Source: AC-56 sp963798705 (GTDB lineage: Bacteria; Actinomycetota; Thermoleophilia; Solirubrobacterales; 70-9). Taken from it: DNA of 64,000 nt. The stretch lies in contig CAWCTW010000003.1 of assembly GCA_963798705.1 (NCBI GenBank), positions 558,001 to 622,000 on the forward strand, given 5' to 3'. Positions within the stretch are counted from its first letter, which is position 1, and each line of letters opens with the position of its first letter. The notes under the pieces were generated by a model. That model made no database searches. It saw nothing but the letters and a program-made list of their open reading frames with translations, and was not told the origin of the DNA. Positions 16,698-29,728 of the stretch are shown piece after piece. Made by a program: the position numbers and the translations under genes.

Positions 16698-17309
16698 ATG
16701 GATGCGCAGAAGCTCGTAGACCAGGTTGCGCAGAGCGTGCGCGAGGCGATTGACGAGGCCCAGCGGCAGGCCGAGGAGGTCATGAACGAGGCGGAGGCCC
16801 AGGCGGAGCGGATCCGTGCCGAGGCCAACCGGCTGCGTGCCGACGCCGAGCAGATTCGCAAGGACGCCGAGGACGACGCGCGGCGCCGCCTCGACGAGGT
16901 GCAGACCGCGCTGAAGGACCTCCAGGGGCGCCTCTCGGGGAACACCGGCAGCGAGGTCGATCCCGGCCCCGTCACCGTCCCGGAGCCCGAGCCGCCGCAG
17001 ACACCCGAGCGGCTCCCGGACCCGACCCCGGAGCCCATGCCGGAGCCGGTCCCCGAGCCCATGCCGGAGCCGGGCCCGGAGCCGACGACCTCTCCGGAGA
17101 CGCTGCAGCCCACGACCTCGGAGAAGGCGGCGGACCTCAACGGCGACGCGCAGGGCGGCGACGGGGATGCGGCCGCCCGGCTGGTCGCGATGAAGCTCGC
17201 GCTCGACGGCACCTCCCGCGAGGACGCGCGAGAGCAGCTCGCCGCGGACTACGACGTCGCCGACCTCGACGGGCTGCTCGACGACGTCTATTCGAAGACC
17301 GGGAAGTAG
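16698..17309 (+). CDS. Uncharacterised coiled-coil protein with PEP repeats
   Basis: 203 aa, not recognised. Residues 1-90 are a charged helix rich in Ala, Glu, Gln and Arg with heptad character (EAIDEAQRQAEEVMNEAEAQ, then AEANRLRADAEQIRKDAEDD). Residues 95-135 are a Pro-Glu-rich linker with PEPMPEPVPEP-type repeats. Residues 155-203 form a small acidic helical domain (LVAMKLALDGTSREDAREQL, then DVADLDGLLDDVYSK), which looks like a helix-turn-helix docking module. There is no signal peptide or membrane helix, so it is probably cytosolic; a role in cell-envelope scaffolding or division is possible but unsupported. It has its own promoter. Confidence 0.75.
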   Translation: MDAQKLVDQVAQSVREAIDEAQRQAEEVMNEAEAQAERIRAEANRLRADAEQIRKDAEDDARRRLDEVQTALKDLQGRLSGNTGSEVDPGPVTVPEPEPPQTPERLPDPTPEPMPEPVPEPMPEPGPEPTTSPETLQPTTSEKAADLNGDAQGGDGDAAARLVAMKLALDGTSREDAREQLAADYDVADLDGLLDDVYSKTGK

Positions 17310-17473
17310 AGGCGCTCACCGCCAGGCCGGCCGGCCGTAACTGCCCGGCGTCCGGTATGGCGCATGGCGCTTGACGTTGTGTAACGCTCTACCGCAAATC
17401 CGGAAGGCTCCCTACCACGAATCGGGGATGCGGAGCCGCCACGGTTAGCAACCCAGTAGGAGGATCGTTTCGA

Positions 17474-18136
17474 ATGATACGAGGGAATCGGAGAGGTGAA
17501 GGCAAGACCAGGTCGGTCGCCGGGGGAGCGGTGCTCCTCCTGGGAGCATTCGCAGCGATCGCCACGGTTGTCGCGCCGGCCGCCGCCGGCGACGGGTTTA
17601 CCTGCCGGGCGAGCGTTCTCAAGCTTCAGAAGTTTGAGCCCTATCGTGCGAATGCCCAGAATGGTCCGTGCGTGCCGGACGAGGAAGGGATCTCGGGACG
17701 ACGATTTGTCAAGAACGGACTGGCGGCCGAGGGAATCACCTCCGCTCGAACCGAAAAGCGCCGAGGGGCCCCGAGGAACCGGGTGGTCTCGGGGCATAGC
17801 GAGGTCGCCGATCTCGAGTATCGGGTAGCCGGGAAGCCATCCTTGATCCATGCGAGGGGCATCACCTCATACGCCCGCGTCGACTGCTCGACCGGGTCAC
17901 CGAAGCTGACCGCCATCACGCACCTCATCGGGCTGCAGGTCAACGGCCACACGATCACCGCCGGCTCCAGGCCGGTGCGTCTCGCGCTTGGCCCATTCAC
18001 GCTCTACCTGAACCGCACGATCTACCACAAGCACGAGGTCATAGTGCGGCCGATCGAGCTCGACTCGTCCGGATCGCCCTTCCTGAAGGTCGCCGAGTCC
18101 CGGGCCGGGTACCACGGGAATCCCTGCACGCGTTAG
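17474..18136 (+). CDS. Secreted protein of unknown function
   Basis: 220 aa. A Sec signal peptide covers about residues 17-38 (AGGAVLLLGAFAAIATVVAP, cleavage near AAAGDG). The mature part has four or five Cys and a beta-rich pattern with a repeated theme of surface strands (GLQVNGHTITAGSRPVRLAL), resembling secreted choice-of-anchor-type proteins, without an anchor signal that I can see. AGGAGG lies ten bases before the ATG, one of the few strong Shine-Dalgarno sites here. TTGACG at 17371 may be a -35 element. Function unknown. Confidence 0.75.
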   Translation: MIRGNRRGEGKTRSVAGGAVLLLGAFAAIATVVAPAAAGDGFTCRASVLKLQKFEPYRANAQNGPCVPDEEGISGRRFVKNGLAAEGITSARTEKRRGAPRNRVVSGHSEVADLEYRVAGKPSLIHARGITSYARVDCSTGSPKLTAITHLIGLQVNGHTITAGSRPVRLALGPFTLYLNRTIYHKHEVIVRPIELDSSGSPFLKVAESRAGYHGNPCTR

Positions 18137-18258
18137 CCCATTCGGGCCTGCGGCATCGCGCGCCGAGCTCCTGATCCAGATGGCCGGGGAGCGGCGCGGT
18201 GTCGCTGGCGCTTCATGACGTCGAAGTGCGCCCCGAGGAAGCCCTCGTGCGTGTTCAC
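18133..18258 (-). CDS. Possible small protein (41 aa)
   Basis: A GTG start at 18258 is preceded by GAGAGGAGAG, a strong Shine-Dalgarno-like run. It reads 41 codons (MNTHEGFLGAHFDVMKRQRH, then an Arg-Ala-Pro-rich tail) to a TAA that overlaps the stop of the convergent secreted-protein gene. It lies 80 bases after the VOC gene on the same strand. It may be a small gene or the start of a deleted larger one. Not recognised. Confidence 0.3.
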   Translation of the reverse strand: MNTHEGFLGAHFDVMKRQRHRAAPRPSGSGARRAMPQARMG

Positions 18259-18339
18259 GACTCTCCTCTCGTTGCCTGCGGACTTGGCGTGACCCCCTAG
18301 TCCGCCCGGTGCCTTCGCTGCTGGGACGATCGAGGGCCG

Positions 18340-18756
18340 CTACGACTGCCGCGCGGCCGCGGCGTACCCGGCCATGTCCTGGGTCCAGAACTCGACCACG
18401 TTGCCGTCGGGGTCCGTGACGTAGATCGCCCGATCGGAACCGAGGTGGACCGGCCCCTCGACCTCCGTCCCCTGCGATCGCAGCCGCTCGAGCACCCGAT
18501 CGAGCTCCTCGCGGGCGAGGTGAAACGCGAAGTGGACGTGCACGCCGCCTTGACCCCCCGCCAGCCCCACCTGCGGCGTCCACAGCCCGAGCCGCGCACT
18601 GTCGCCGATCAGGTACCACCGACGGTCGTCGCGTCCCTCGCCGTACCTGGTTTCCTCGAACCCGAGGACCTCGCCGTAGAAGTTGCGGGCGGCATCGAGA
18701 TCGGCGACCTCGAGGACCAGCTCGGAGATGCCGCTCACCGGCGGGGGATCGGGCAC
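18340..18756 (-). CDS. VOC family protein (glyoxalase/dioxygenase fold)
   Basis: 138 aa, one VOC module made of two beta-alpha-beta-beta-beta units. Unit 1: ISELVLEVADLDAARNFYGEVLGF; unit 2: GVHVHFAFHLAREELDRVLERL, ending YVTDPDGNVVEFW. The metal ligands typical of the fold are partly visible (His in VHVHF, Glu in VVEFW). The family includes glyoxalase I, ring-cleavage dioxygenases and antibiotic-binding proteins; the substrate is not predictable. GTG 18756 is chosen because TAGCCT lies seven bases upstream; a longer ATG reading would overlap the divergent MFS gene. Confidence 0.85.
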   Translation of the reverse strand: MPDPPPVSGISELVLEVADLDAARNFYGEVLGFEETRYGEGRDDRRWYLIGDSARLGLWTPQVGLAGGQGGVHVHFAFHLAREELDRVLERLRSQGTEVEGPVHLGSDRAIYVTDPDGNVVEFWTQDMAGYAAAARQS

Positions 18757-18763
18757 GCCCGGG

Positions 18764-18769
18764 AGGCTA
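18764..18769 (-). promoter_or_regulatory. -10 element (TAGCCT) of leaderless VOC gene
   Basis: TAGCCT on the - strand ends seven bases before the GTG at 18756. The divergent MFS start is only 28 bases away, so both promoters must overlap the opposite gene. Confidence 0.45.
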
Positions 18770-18784
18770 TGGCACCCTAGCCAC

Positions 18785-19981
18785 ATGCGTGGCGAGCGCT
18801 ACAGACGCATCCTGGCCATTCGCGAAGCCAGACAGCCGATGCTGGGCACGGCCATCGACCGGATCCCGATCGCCGGGATGTCGCTGGCGATGATCCTGCT
18901 CGTGCGGGCGGAGACGGACTCGTTCGCGATCGCGGGGGTGGTGGAGGCATCGTTCGCGATTGCCACCGCGATCTCGCTGCCGATGCAGGGGCGCCTCGTC
19001 GACCGGCTCGGCCAGACGGGAGTGCTGCTGGCCGCGGCCGTGGTCAACCCCCTCGCGCTGGTCGCGATGGTCGTCGCGGCCAAGGCGGGCGCGGGCGTGG
19101 CGGTCCTCGCCGCGATCGGCGCGGCGTCGGGCGGCACCCAGTCCGCGACGGGCTCCTGCATGCGGACCCTCTGGTCCACGCTGATCCCCGATTCGTCACT
19201 TCGTCAGAGCGCCTACGCCCTCGACGCGGTTGCGCTCGAGGTGGCGTTCATCCTCGGGCCGCTGATCACGGCGGTGCTCGTGGCAGCGGGATCGCCGACC
19301 CTCGCCGTCCTCGCCAACGCCGCTCTGGCCACCGCCGGGACGCTGATCTTCGTCCTGTCCCGGGCATCGCGGTCGTGGCGCGGGCACCCCCGACGCGCGA
19401 GCTGGGCGGGGCCGCTGCGCTCGCGCGGGATCCTGGCGCTTCTTTGCGTGGAGCTCGCCTTCGGAGCGGGCCTCGGGGCGATGGAGATCTCGATCCCCGC
19501 TTTCACCGCGGGCGAGGGCTCGAGCAGCGTGGCCGGCATCCTCATCGCCGTCCAGGCCGCCGGCAGCCTGGCGGCCGGGCTCTGGTACGGATCGAGGCAC
19601 CATGCGGCGCCGGCCGGGGAGCGCTATCCGTTCATCTGCCTGCTCATGGCGCTCGGCTTCGTGCCGCTGCTGTTCACGACCTCGATCGTCGAGTCGCTAC
19701 CCCTGATGGTGATCAGCGGGTTCGCTCTCGCTCCGGCCGGAAGCGTGCTGTACACGCTCGTCGACGAGCTGGCCGCGCCCGGAACGGCGACCGAGGCGTT
19801 CACCTGGATGATCACCGCGGTGACGGGCGGTGTTGCGGTTGGGGCGGCCATCGGCGGAGCGCTCGTCTCCGGCGGGCATCCGCACCGCGGTTTCGCCGCG
19901 ACCGTGGCGGCGACGGCCATCGCTTGCGCGCTCGCGTACGTGGCGAGACCGAGCCTTCGTCCCGCAGCCCGAGCCGCATGA
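18785..19981 (+). CDS. Major facilitator superfamily permease
   Basis: 398 aa with 12 predicted membrane segments in two halves, split by a short basic loop (SRASRSWRGHPRRAS). The loop 2-3 motif is recognisable as MQGRLVDRLGQTGVLLAAA, close to the MFS motif A (GxLaDrxGrr). It reads as a drug or sugar efflux-type transporter, but no substrate can be assigned. The ATG at 18785 (MRGERYRRILAIREARQPML) gives a basic cytoplasmic N-terminus before the first helix. Confidence 0.88.
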   Translation: MRGERYRRILAIREARQPMLGTAIDRIPIAGMSLAMILLVRAETDSFAIAGVVEASFAIATAISLPMQGRLVDRLGQTGVLLAAAVVNPLALVAMVVAAKAGAGVAVLAAIGAASGGTQSATGSCMRTLWSTLIPDSSLRQSAYALDAVALEVAFILGPLITAVLVAAGSPTLAVLANAALATAGTLIFVLSRASRSWRGHPRRASWAGPLRSRGILALLCVELAFGAGLGAMEISIPAFTAGEGSSSVAGILIAVQAAGSLAAGLWYGSRHHAAPAGERYPFICLLMALGFVPLLFTTSIVESLPLMVISGFALAPAGSVLYTLVDELAAPGTATEAFTWMITAVTGGVAVGAAIGGALVSGGHPHRGFAATVAATAIACALAYVARPSLRPAARAA

Positions 19982-20139
19982 CCGACACCGAGGGCAGCGA
20001 CCGGGCCGGGTCGAGTCAATCTGCATCCACCGGGCGGACGCAGATTGCCGTCACCCGCAGTCAGCCTCGAAGTCCGCAGTTTGGGCGCCGTTCGCCCGAC
20101 GCCCAGGCACGGCCCCACGGGAACGCCCGTTCGCGTCCG

Positions 20140-20145
20140 TAAACT
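20140..20145 (+). promoter_or_regulatory. -10 element (TAAACT) of leaderless uvrA mRNA
   Basis: TAAACT ends eight bases before the uvrA ATG at 20154. There is no Shine-Dalgarno sequence. I see no clear SOS (LexA) box next to it by eye. Confidence 0.5.
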
Positions 20146-20153
20146 CGTAGTTC

Positions 20154-23117
<2,964 letters not shown>

Positions 23118-23130
23118 TCGAGGATCAGGA

Positions 23131-23979
23131 TTGGCCTCGAGGCCGCTGGCGATCGCGGTGGTGGCACTCGTTGCCTTCTTCGCGATCTACGGCGTCGCGG
23201 TCCAGACCCGCGTGGGGCAGCGCGCCGACGAGGCGGCCCTCGCGGGAGGGCGATCGGCGCCACAGCGGGCCCAGTCCGGCGCCAACAGGCTCCTGCGATT
23301 CGTCAGCATCGGATCGCTGGCCGCCGCGGTGATCGCCCTGGGGGCGCTGGCCTGGCTTTGGCGCCGGCCGTGGCTGATCGTCCTGCCGGCCGGGGTGGTC
23401 GGCCTCAGCGTGCTGGCGGCCGAGGCCTTCAAGCTCGTGATCCTCCATCGCCCTGACCTCTGGCCCTCGTCGCTGGAGGGCAACAGCTACCCGTCCGGGC
23501 ATACGGCGATCGCGACCAGCCTCGGGCTCTCGGCGATTCTCATCGCCCCGCGGCGACTGCGCGGGATCGTGACGATCGCGGCGGCCCTGTTTGCGGCCGG
23601 GGCCGGAATCCTGGTCGTCACCGCCGATTGGCATCGGCCGAGCGACCCGCTCGGCTCCTACGCGCTCACCCTCGCCGTCGCCGCCGGGATCGTCGCGATC
23701 CTCCGGGAGTGGGGGCCGGATGAAGCCGGCTCGGCGGAGGCTCCCTCGGCAACGGCCCTCGCCCGCCGCCTGGAGGGGGCGGCGATCGTCGGCGGGGTCC
23801 TGCTCTTCGTGGGGGCGGTGCTGCTCGGCGCGCTCCGCTATGGGCCGGACGTGGCCTGGAACCGGCCACACGCCGCGTTTCTGGGCTCGGTCGTGGCGAT
23901 CCTCGTGGGTGCCGGCATCACGGTCGGCGCGATGCTGAGGGCGCTGCCGGAGGAGGGTGACGGGACTCCAGTCGCCTGA
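23131..23979 (+). CDS. PAP2-family membrane phosphatase
   Basis: 282 aa with six or more membrane segments. The acid-phosphatase signature is present in parts: KLVILHRPD, PSGHTA and TADWHRPSD (the last His would be the nucleophile). Such enzymes remove phosphate from lipid phosphates such as undecaprenyl diphosphate or phosphatidate at the outer face of the membrane. After the core, about 100 residues add two more helices. The TTG at 23131 is chosen because GAGG lies seven bases upstream and the first helix starts right after it. Likely co-transcribed with uvrA, with a hairpin after it. Confidence 0.85.
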   Translation: MASRPLAIAVVALVAFFAIYGVAVQTRVGQRADEAALAGGRSAPQRAQSGANRLLRFVSIGSLAAAVIALGALAWLWRRPWLIVLPAGVVGLSVLAAEAFKLVILHRPDLWPSSLEGNSYPSGHTAIATSLGLSAILIAPRRLRGIVTIAAALFAAGAGILVVTADWHRPSDPLGSYALTLAVAAGIVAILREWGPDEAGSAEAPSATALARRLEGAAIVGGVLLFVGAVLLGALRYGPDVAWNRPHAAFLGSVVAILVGAGITVGAMLRALPEEGDGTPVA

Positions 23980-23987
23980 CGAACGTA

Positions 23988-24027
23988 TTGCGGTCTTGGG
24001 GACGCCAGAGCGTCCCCGATTCCGCAA
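23988..24027 (+). terminator. Two-tier hairpin after the PAP2 gene
   Basis: GGGGACGC and GCGTCCCC form an eight-bp stem around a four-base loop, with an outer TTGCGG/CCGCAA arm. It begins nine bases after the PAP2 stop. There is no U-tract on the + strand, so it may stop transcription weakly or protect the 3' end. Confidence 0.55.
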
Positions 24028-24072
24028 AACCGTTCCGGCGCGGACGGCTGGGTGCCGGCCTTGCGCAGCCGT

Positions 24073-24078
24073 TATCGT
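24073..24078 (+). promoter_or_regulatory. -10 element (TATCGT) of leaderless ROK-zwf-opcA-pgl operon
   Basis: TATCGT ends seven bases before the ATG at 24086, the first gene of a four-gene sugar operon. Confidence 0.5.
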
Positions 24079-24085
24079 GCTCGCC

Positions 24086-25125
24086 ATGCCGCCTAGCCCG
24101 CCCGCGTCCGGTCCCGAGATCGGCCTGAGCGGGCAGCTGATCGGGGTGGACGTGGGGGGAACCAAGGTCGCCGTCGCGACCCTCGAGGACGAGCGGCTGG
24201 GCGCCTCCGGTGTCCGTCCCACCGAGGTGTCCAGCGCCGATGGGCTCGTGGACGAGATCGTTGCCGTCGTGGAATCGGCGCGCGGCCCGCGCACGGCGGC
24301 GGTGGGCGTTGGGGTGCCGTCGGTGGTGGACTTCTCCGCCGGCCGGGTGCGCGCGAGCATCAACCTCCACCTGGCGGACTTCGACCTGCGGAGCGTGCTC
24401 TCGGAGCGACTGGGCCTGCCGGTCTTCGTCGACAACGACGCCACCGTCGCCGCCATCGGCGAGGCGTTCGACGACGGTGGCCACGCTGTCGTGCAGAACC
24501 TCGTCATGTTGACGGTGGGCACGGGGATCGGCGGCGGCCTCGTGCTCGGAGGGAAGGTCTACCGCGGCTCCACCGGCGCGGCCGGAGAGCTGGGCCACAC
24601 GCTGATCGGCGCTCACCTCGCAGAGGGACCGCCGAAGGCTGGCGAATTTCCCCAGGCCGGATCGCTTGAGGCCCTGGCCGCCGGGCGGGCCCTGGACCGC
24701 CTCGGCGCCGACATCGCGGCCCAGCGTCCCGATTCGGCGCTCGGCCAAATGGCCGCTCGGGGCGAGCACGTCGACGGGCACGACGTCGTGATGGCCGCGC
24801 GTGAGGGCGATTTGGATGCCATCGGAGCCATTCGCGTGCTGGGCGAGCGGCTCGGCGTCGGGATCGCGAACGCCATCAACACGTTCGATCCCGACGAGGT
24901 GGTCGTGGGCGGCGGCGTGTCGGTAGCCGGCGAGCTGCTGCTCGAGCCCGCGCGCGAGACCGCTCGCAGGGTCGTGCTGCCGGGCGTCGGTGGGCGCACC
25001 GAGATCAGGCTGGCGCGATACGGCGGCGACGCCGGGGTGCGCGGCGCCGCTCTGCTCGCGGGCCTGGAGCTCGTTCAGGGGGAGACCGCGTTCGCCTCCC
25101 CGCGGGGCGACGTGGAGAGCGCGCT

Positions 25126-25129
<4 letters not shown>
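24086..25129 (+). CDS. ROK family protein (sugar kinase-like), zinc motif missing
   Basis: 347 aa. The ATP-binding start is GVDVGGTKVAVATLEDE, and the sugar site is VDNDATVAAIGEAF; the second phosphate loop is VMLTVGTGIGGGLV. ROK kinases normally have a zinc-binding CxCGxxGCxE stretch after GELGH. Here the His is kept (GELGHTLIG) but the following part reads GEFPQAGSLEALA with no Cys at all. It may still be a glucokinase, with the zinc loop replaced, or have another role. It heads an operon with zwf, opcA and pgl, with a GTGA overlap, so supply of glucose-6-phosphate is likely. The start is set by TATCGT upstream. Confidence 0.85.
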
Positions 25130-26663
<1,534 letters not shown>

Positions 26664-26667
<4 letters not shown>

Positions 26668-27710
26668 GCGCCACGGCGACTCGTCAGCGGCGGCCGGGGC
26701 GGGAGTACCCCGAGCGCATCCGGTGGGTCGGCAAGGGGGTTACGGCCGAGGAGATCAACGCCGAGCTCGACCGGCTTCATCGCGCCGCCGGGGGGCCGGA
26801 CCAGGTGCTGGCCCTGGCGCGCACCCTCAACCTGGTCGTCGTTCCGTGCTCGGATCGTCGCGAGAAGGGCGTCGAGCGAGCCCTGTACCGGCTCGGGAGC
26901 CATACGCCCTCGCGAACCCTGGTGCTCCGCGAGCACGGCGCGCATCGTGTGGACGCGAGCCTCGTCATGGAGTGCAACTCGCCGACCGGGGCCGGCCACG
27001 TCGGGCTCTGCCACGATCGGGCGCTGCTGAGCCTCGGTTCCGCGCGGCTCGAGCACGCGGCCTCGTTGCTGGCGCCGCTGCTCGTCAGGGATCTCCCGAC
27101 CGTCCTGTGGCTCCCCGAGCCGCGATCCGAGGTGCCGGACCCGGGGCTCCTCGAGCGGGCCCAGCAGGTGCTGGTTGATTCCCGCTCCGGTGGTGCCGCC
27201 GAGCTGCGCCGGCTCTCCGAGTTGGCCGCCGCCATCCGGGTGCACGACCTCGCTTGGGGGCGGCTCGAGTACTGGCGCGCGGCCATCGCCGCGGCCTTCG
27301 AGCCGCCCGAGCACCGCCGCCTGCTGCCCGTGCTCACCTCGGTCAGGCTCTGCTACGAGGAGCACGGCCTGGCGTCGGGCCTGCTGTTGGCCGGGTGGAT
27401 CGCGGTGCGCTGCGGGTGGCACCCGGGTCCGCTGGAGCGCCGCAACGGCGGCGCGCTCGTCAAGGCGACCAAACGGGATGGTGGGGAGGTTGCGATCGAG
27501 CTCGATGAAGCCGCTCGCGATCACGGCTGCGGCGGCGTCGACGAAATCGCCTTCATGGCGGAGTCCGAGGAGGTCACGGTCGGCAGCAGCGGCGCGACGA
27601 GCTCGCTTCGTGATCTGTTCGCGGAGGGCCTTCAGCCACAGCCCGCGTTCTCGCGGGGCTATCAGGCGGCGGTGACCGCGGCCGCGACGATGCTGGACGG
27701 CTCCGCGTGA
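26664..27710 (+). CDS. opcA: Glucose-6-phosphate dehydrogenase assembly protein OpcA
   Basis: 348 aa, cytosolic. OpcA helps assemble or redox-control Zwf in cyanobacteria and sits beside zwf in most Actinobacteria. Recognisable parts are LNLVVVPCSDRR, PSRTLVLREHG and LVRDLPTVLWLPEP, in the usual order. It has no catalytic motif. Coupled to zwf and to pgl by four-base overlaps. Confidence 0.92.
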
Positions 27711-28423
27711 CCTCGGTGTTCGTGGTCGGTACCGCGGCCGAGGCGGCGCAGGCTGCCGCCGACCGCCTGCGCGCGGCGATCGAGGGCGCGAGGCGCGTCC
27801 GAGCGGCCGCCCACGTGGCGTTGGCAGGTGGCAAGACGCCCCGGCGCACCTACGAGCTGCTGGCCGAACGGATCGACGACTGGACGGGCGTGGAGATCTG
27901 GCTCGGCGACGAGCGGGCGGTGGGGCCCGACAATCCCGAGAGCAACTACCGGATGGTGTCCGAGACTCTCCTCTCGGGGGGTGAGGGACCAACCGTTCAT
28001 CGCATCGAAGGGGAGAGGGGGCCGGAGGAGGCCGCCGCCGCCTACGCGAAGGAGCTCAGCGAGCGCGTTCCGCTCGAAAACGGCGTCCCGGTGCTGGACC
28101 TCGCGCTGGAGGGTCTTGGCCCGGACGGCCACACCGCCTCGCTGTTTCCCGGGAACCCGGCGGTCGAGGCGGCGGGGATCTGCGTCGCCGTCCACAACGC
28201 GCCCAAGCCGCCGCCGGACCGGATCACGCTCACCGTCCCAGTGCTTCGCGCGGCGCGCTCGATCGTCTTCCTCGCGACGGGGGCGGAGAAGGCGGACGCC
28301 GTCCAGCGCCTACTGGCCGGCCCGAACCCCGAGGTCCCGTCGAGCCTGCTGACGGGTGAGCGGACGGAGTTGATCCTCGACCCGGACGCGGCCCCCCCGG
28401 AGGATCGAGCACAGAGTGAGTAG
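27707..28423 (+). CDS. pgl: 6-phosphogluconolactonase
   Basis: 238 aa. It hydrolyses 6-phosphogluconolactone to 6-phosphogluconate, the second step after Zwf. Typical motifs: HVALAGGKTPRRTYELL (sugar-phosphate loop), IWLGDERAVGPDNPESNY and LEGLGPDGHTASLFPG with the catalytic His, then ITLTVPVLRAAR near the end. Length is normal. The GTG start overlaps the opcA stop (GTGA). The gene is convergent with the second ROK kinase, 195 bases away. Confidence 0.95.
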   Translation: MTSVFVVGTAAEAAQAAADRLRAAIEGARRVRAAAHVALAGGKTPRRTYELLAERIDDWTGVEIWLGDERAVGPDNPESNYRMVSETLLSGGEGPTVHRIEGERGPEEAAAAYAKELSERVPLENGVPVLDLALEGLGPDGHTASLFPGNPAVEAAGICVAVHNAPKPPPDRITLTVPVLRAARSIVFLATGAEKADAVQRLLAGPNPEVPSSLLTGERTELILDPDAAPPEDRAQSE

Positions 28424-28515
28424 GGCGCCCTCGACGGAGTGATCGAGCTTCTGCCCGCTACGACTGCCCGGCTCCGTCAGGCACCCCTCGGCCCCTAGCC
28501 GAAGCCGGACTCACG

Positions 28516-28602
28516 CGCGCGAGCGTCACCAAATCGACCCAGGAGGCCGATAATCGGCCGCTCGCTCCCGGTGCGGGGTCGGCGCGCGAGCGGCACCAAA
28601 TC
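28516..28602. repeat. Direct repeat pair flanking a palindrome between convergent operons
   Basis: Two 20-base copies that differ at one position (both contain GCGAGCG and CACCAAATC) lie at 28516-28535 and 28583-28602. Between them is the palindrome GGCCGATAATCGGCC at 28545-28559. A related copy occurs at 39465. The setting between convergent operon ends suggests a bidirectional terminator or a dispersed repeat. Confidence 0.6.
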
Positions 28603-28618
28603 CAGCCGTCGGGCGCAT

Positions 28619-29689
28619 CTACGCCGGGACGTCCACCTCGGTCGACGCGCCATCCTCGCTCGCGGCGGCTTTCCCGGCCGTCCGTCGCGAGCGAGGGTGT
28701 GAGCCCTTCTCCTTGTCGCGGTTCGCCGAGAGGAGCGCCGCGCCGACTGCGCCGCCGAAGTCGCCCAGGGCGGCGACGTGCAATGCCGGCGGATGGTCGT
28801 CGTTGAACAGGTGCGGCGCCATCGCCTTGCGGATGCGCTTGACGTAAGGCTCCCCGAAGCGAACGCCAAGTCCCCCGCCGATGATCACCGCCTCGACGTC
28901 GAGCAGGTTGACGGCCGACGCGATGCCCGTCCCGAGCGCCTCGACGGCTCGGTCGATCAGCTTCTCGGCGAGGGGGTCGTTGGCCTTGACCGCGCGACCC
29001 CAGATCCCGCTGGTCAACCGGTCGCGCCCGCGCTTCTTCATGATCTTGAAGAGATCGGTCTTGACGCCGTTGGCATGCTCCTTGCGCGCCTTGATCTCCA
29101 TGGCGGCGCGTCCCGCGTATGCCTCCATGCACCCACGCCGGCCGCAGGTGCAGCGGGCGCCGTTTCGCTTCACGACCATGTGGCCGATCTCGCCCGCGGC
29201 GCCGCGCCCGAGCCACTGCTCGCCGTTGAGGATGATGCCGCCGCCGACGCCGGTTCCCCAGAAGACCCCGATCAGGGACTTGTAGTGGCGGCCGGCGCCC
29301 AGCCGGGCTTCGGCCTCCGTGGCCACGCCCACGTCGTTGCCGACCGCCACCGGCGTGCCCAGGGACTTGGACAGCCATCCTCCGAGCTTGAACGAGCCGT
29401 CCCACCCGGGAAGGTTCCTGGCCTGGGAGACGGCGCCGGTCACCTCGTTGACGTCACCGGGCGATCCGACCCCTGCGCCCGCCAGCTCGCTGGGTCGCAC
29501 GCCGGCCTCGAGGGCAGCCTCGCGGAGCGCATCCGACATCTCCTCGGCGACGTCCTTGGGCGCTCCCGCGGTGGGGGTCGGGCGACGAGACTGGCCGATG
29601 ACGTTCCACTTGCTGTCGACGACGACGGCCTGGATCTTGGTGCCGCCGAGGTCGATGCCGCCTCGCAACACGGGCTTTCTCGGACTCAC
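28619..29689 (-). CDS. ROK family glucokinase
   Basis: 356 aa. Seen: ATP loop GGIDLGGTKIQAVVVD, sugar-binding VGNDVGVATEAEARLG, GVFWGTGVGGGIIL, and the complete zinc site (GHMVVKRNGARCTCGRRGCMEA). This is the typical ROK glucokinase pattern, so it probably makes glucose-6-phosphate from glucose. The last 35 residues are a basic Ser-Ala-Glu tail with no known role. GTG 29689 is preceded by AAGGAA at eight bases. It is the last gene of the tkt operon and follows GH15, which would release free glucose for it. Confidence 0.92.
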   Translation of the reverse strand: MSPRKPVLRGGIDLGGTKIQAVVVDSKWNVIGQSRRPTPTAGAPKDVAEEMSDALREAALEAGVRPSELAGAGVGSPGDVNEVTGAVSQARNLPGWDGSFKLGGWLSKSLGTPVAVGNDVGVATEAEARLGAGRHYKSLIGVFWGTGVGGGIILNGEQWLGRGAAGEIGHMVVKRNGARCTCGRRGCMEAYAGRAAMEIKARKEHANGVKTDLFKIMKKRGRDRLTSGIWGRAVKANDPLAEKLIDRAVEALGTGIASAVNLLDVEAVIIGGGLGVRFGEPYVKRIRKAMAPHLFNDDHPPALHVAALGDFGGAVGAALLSANRDKEKGSHPRSRRTAGKAAASEDGASTEVDVPA

Positions 29690-29728
29690 GCGATCACTTC
29701 CTTTTGCGTGGCTGCAGGTGGGATGACT

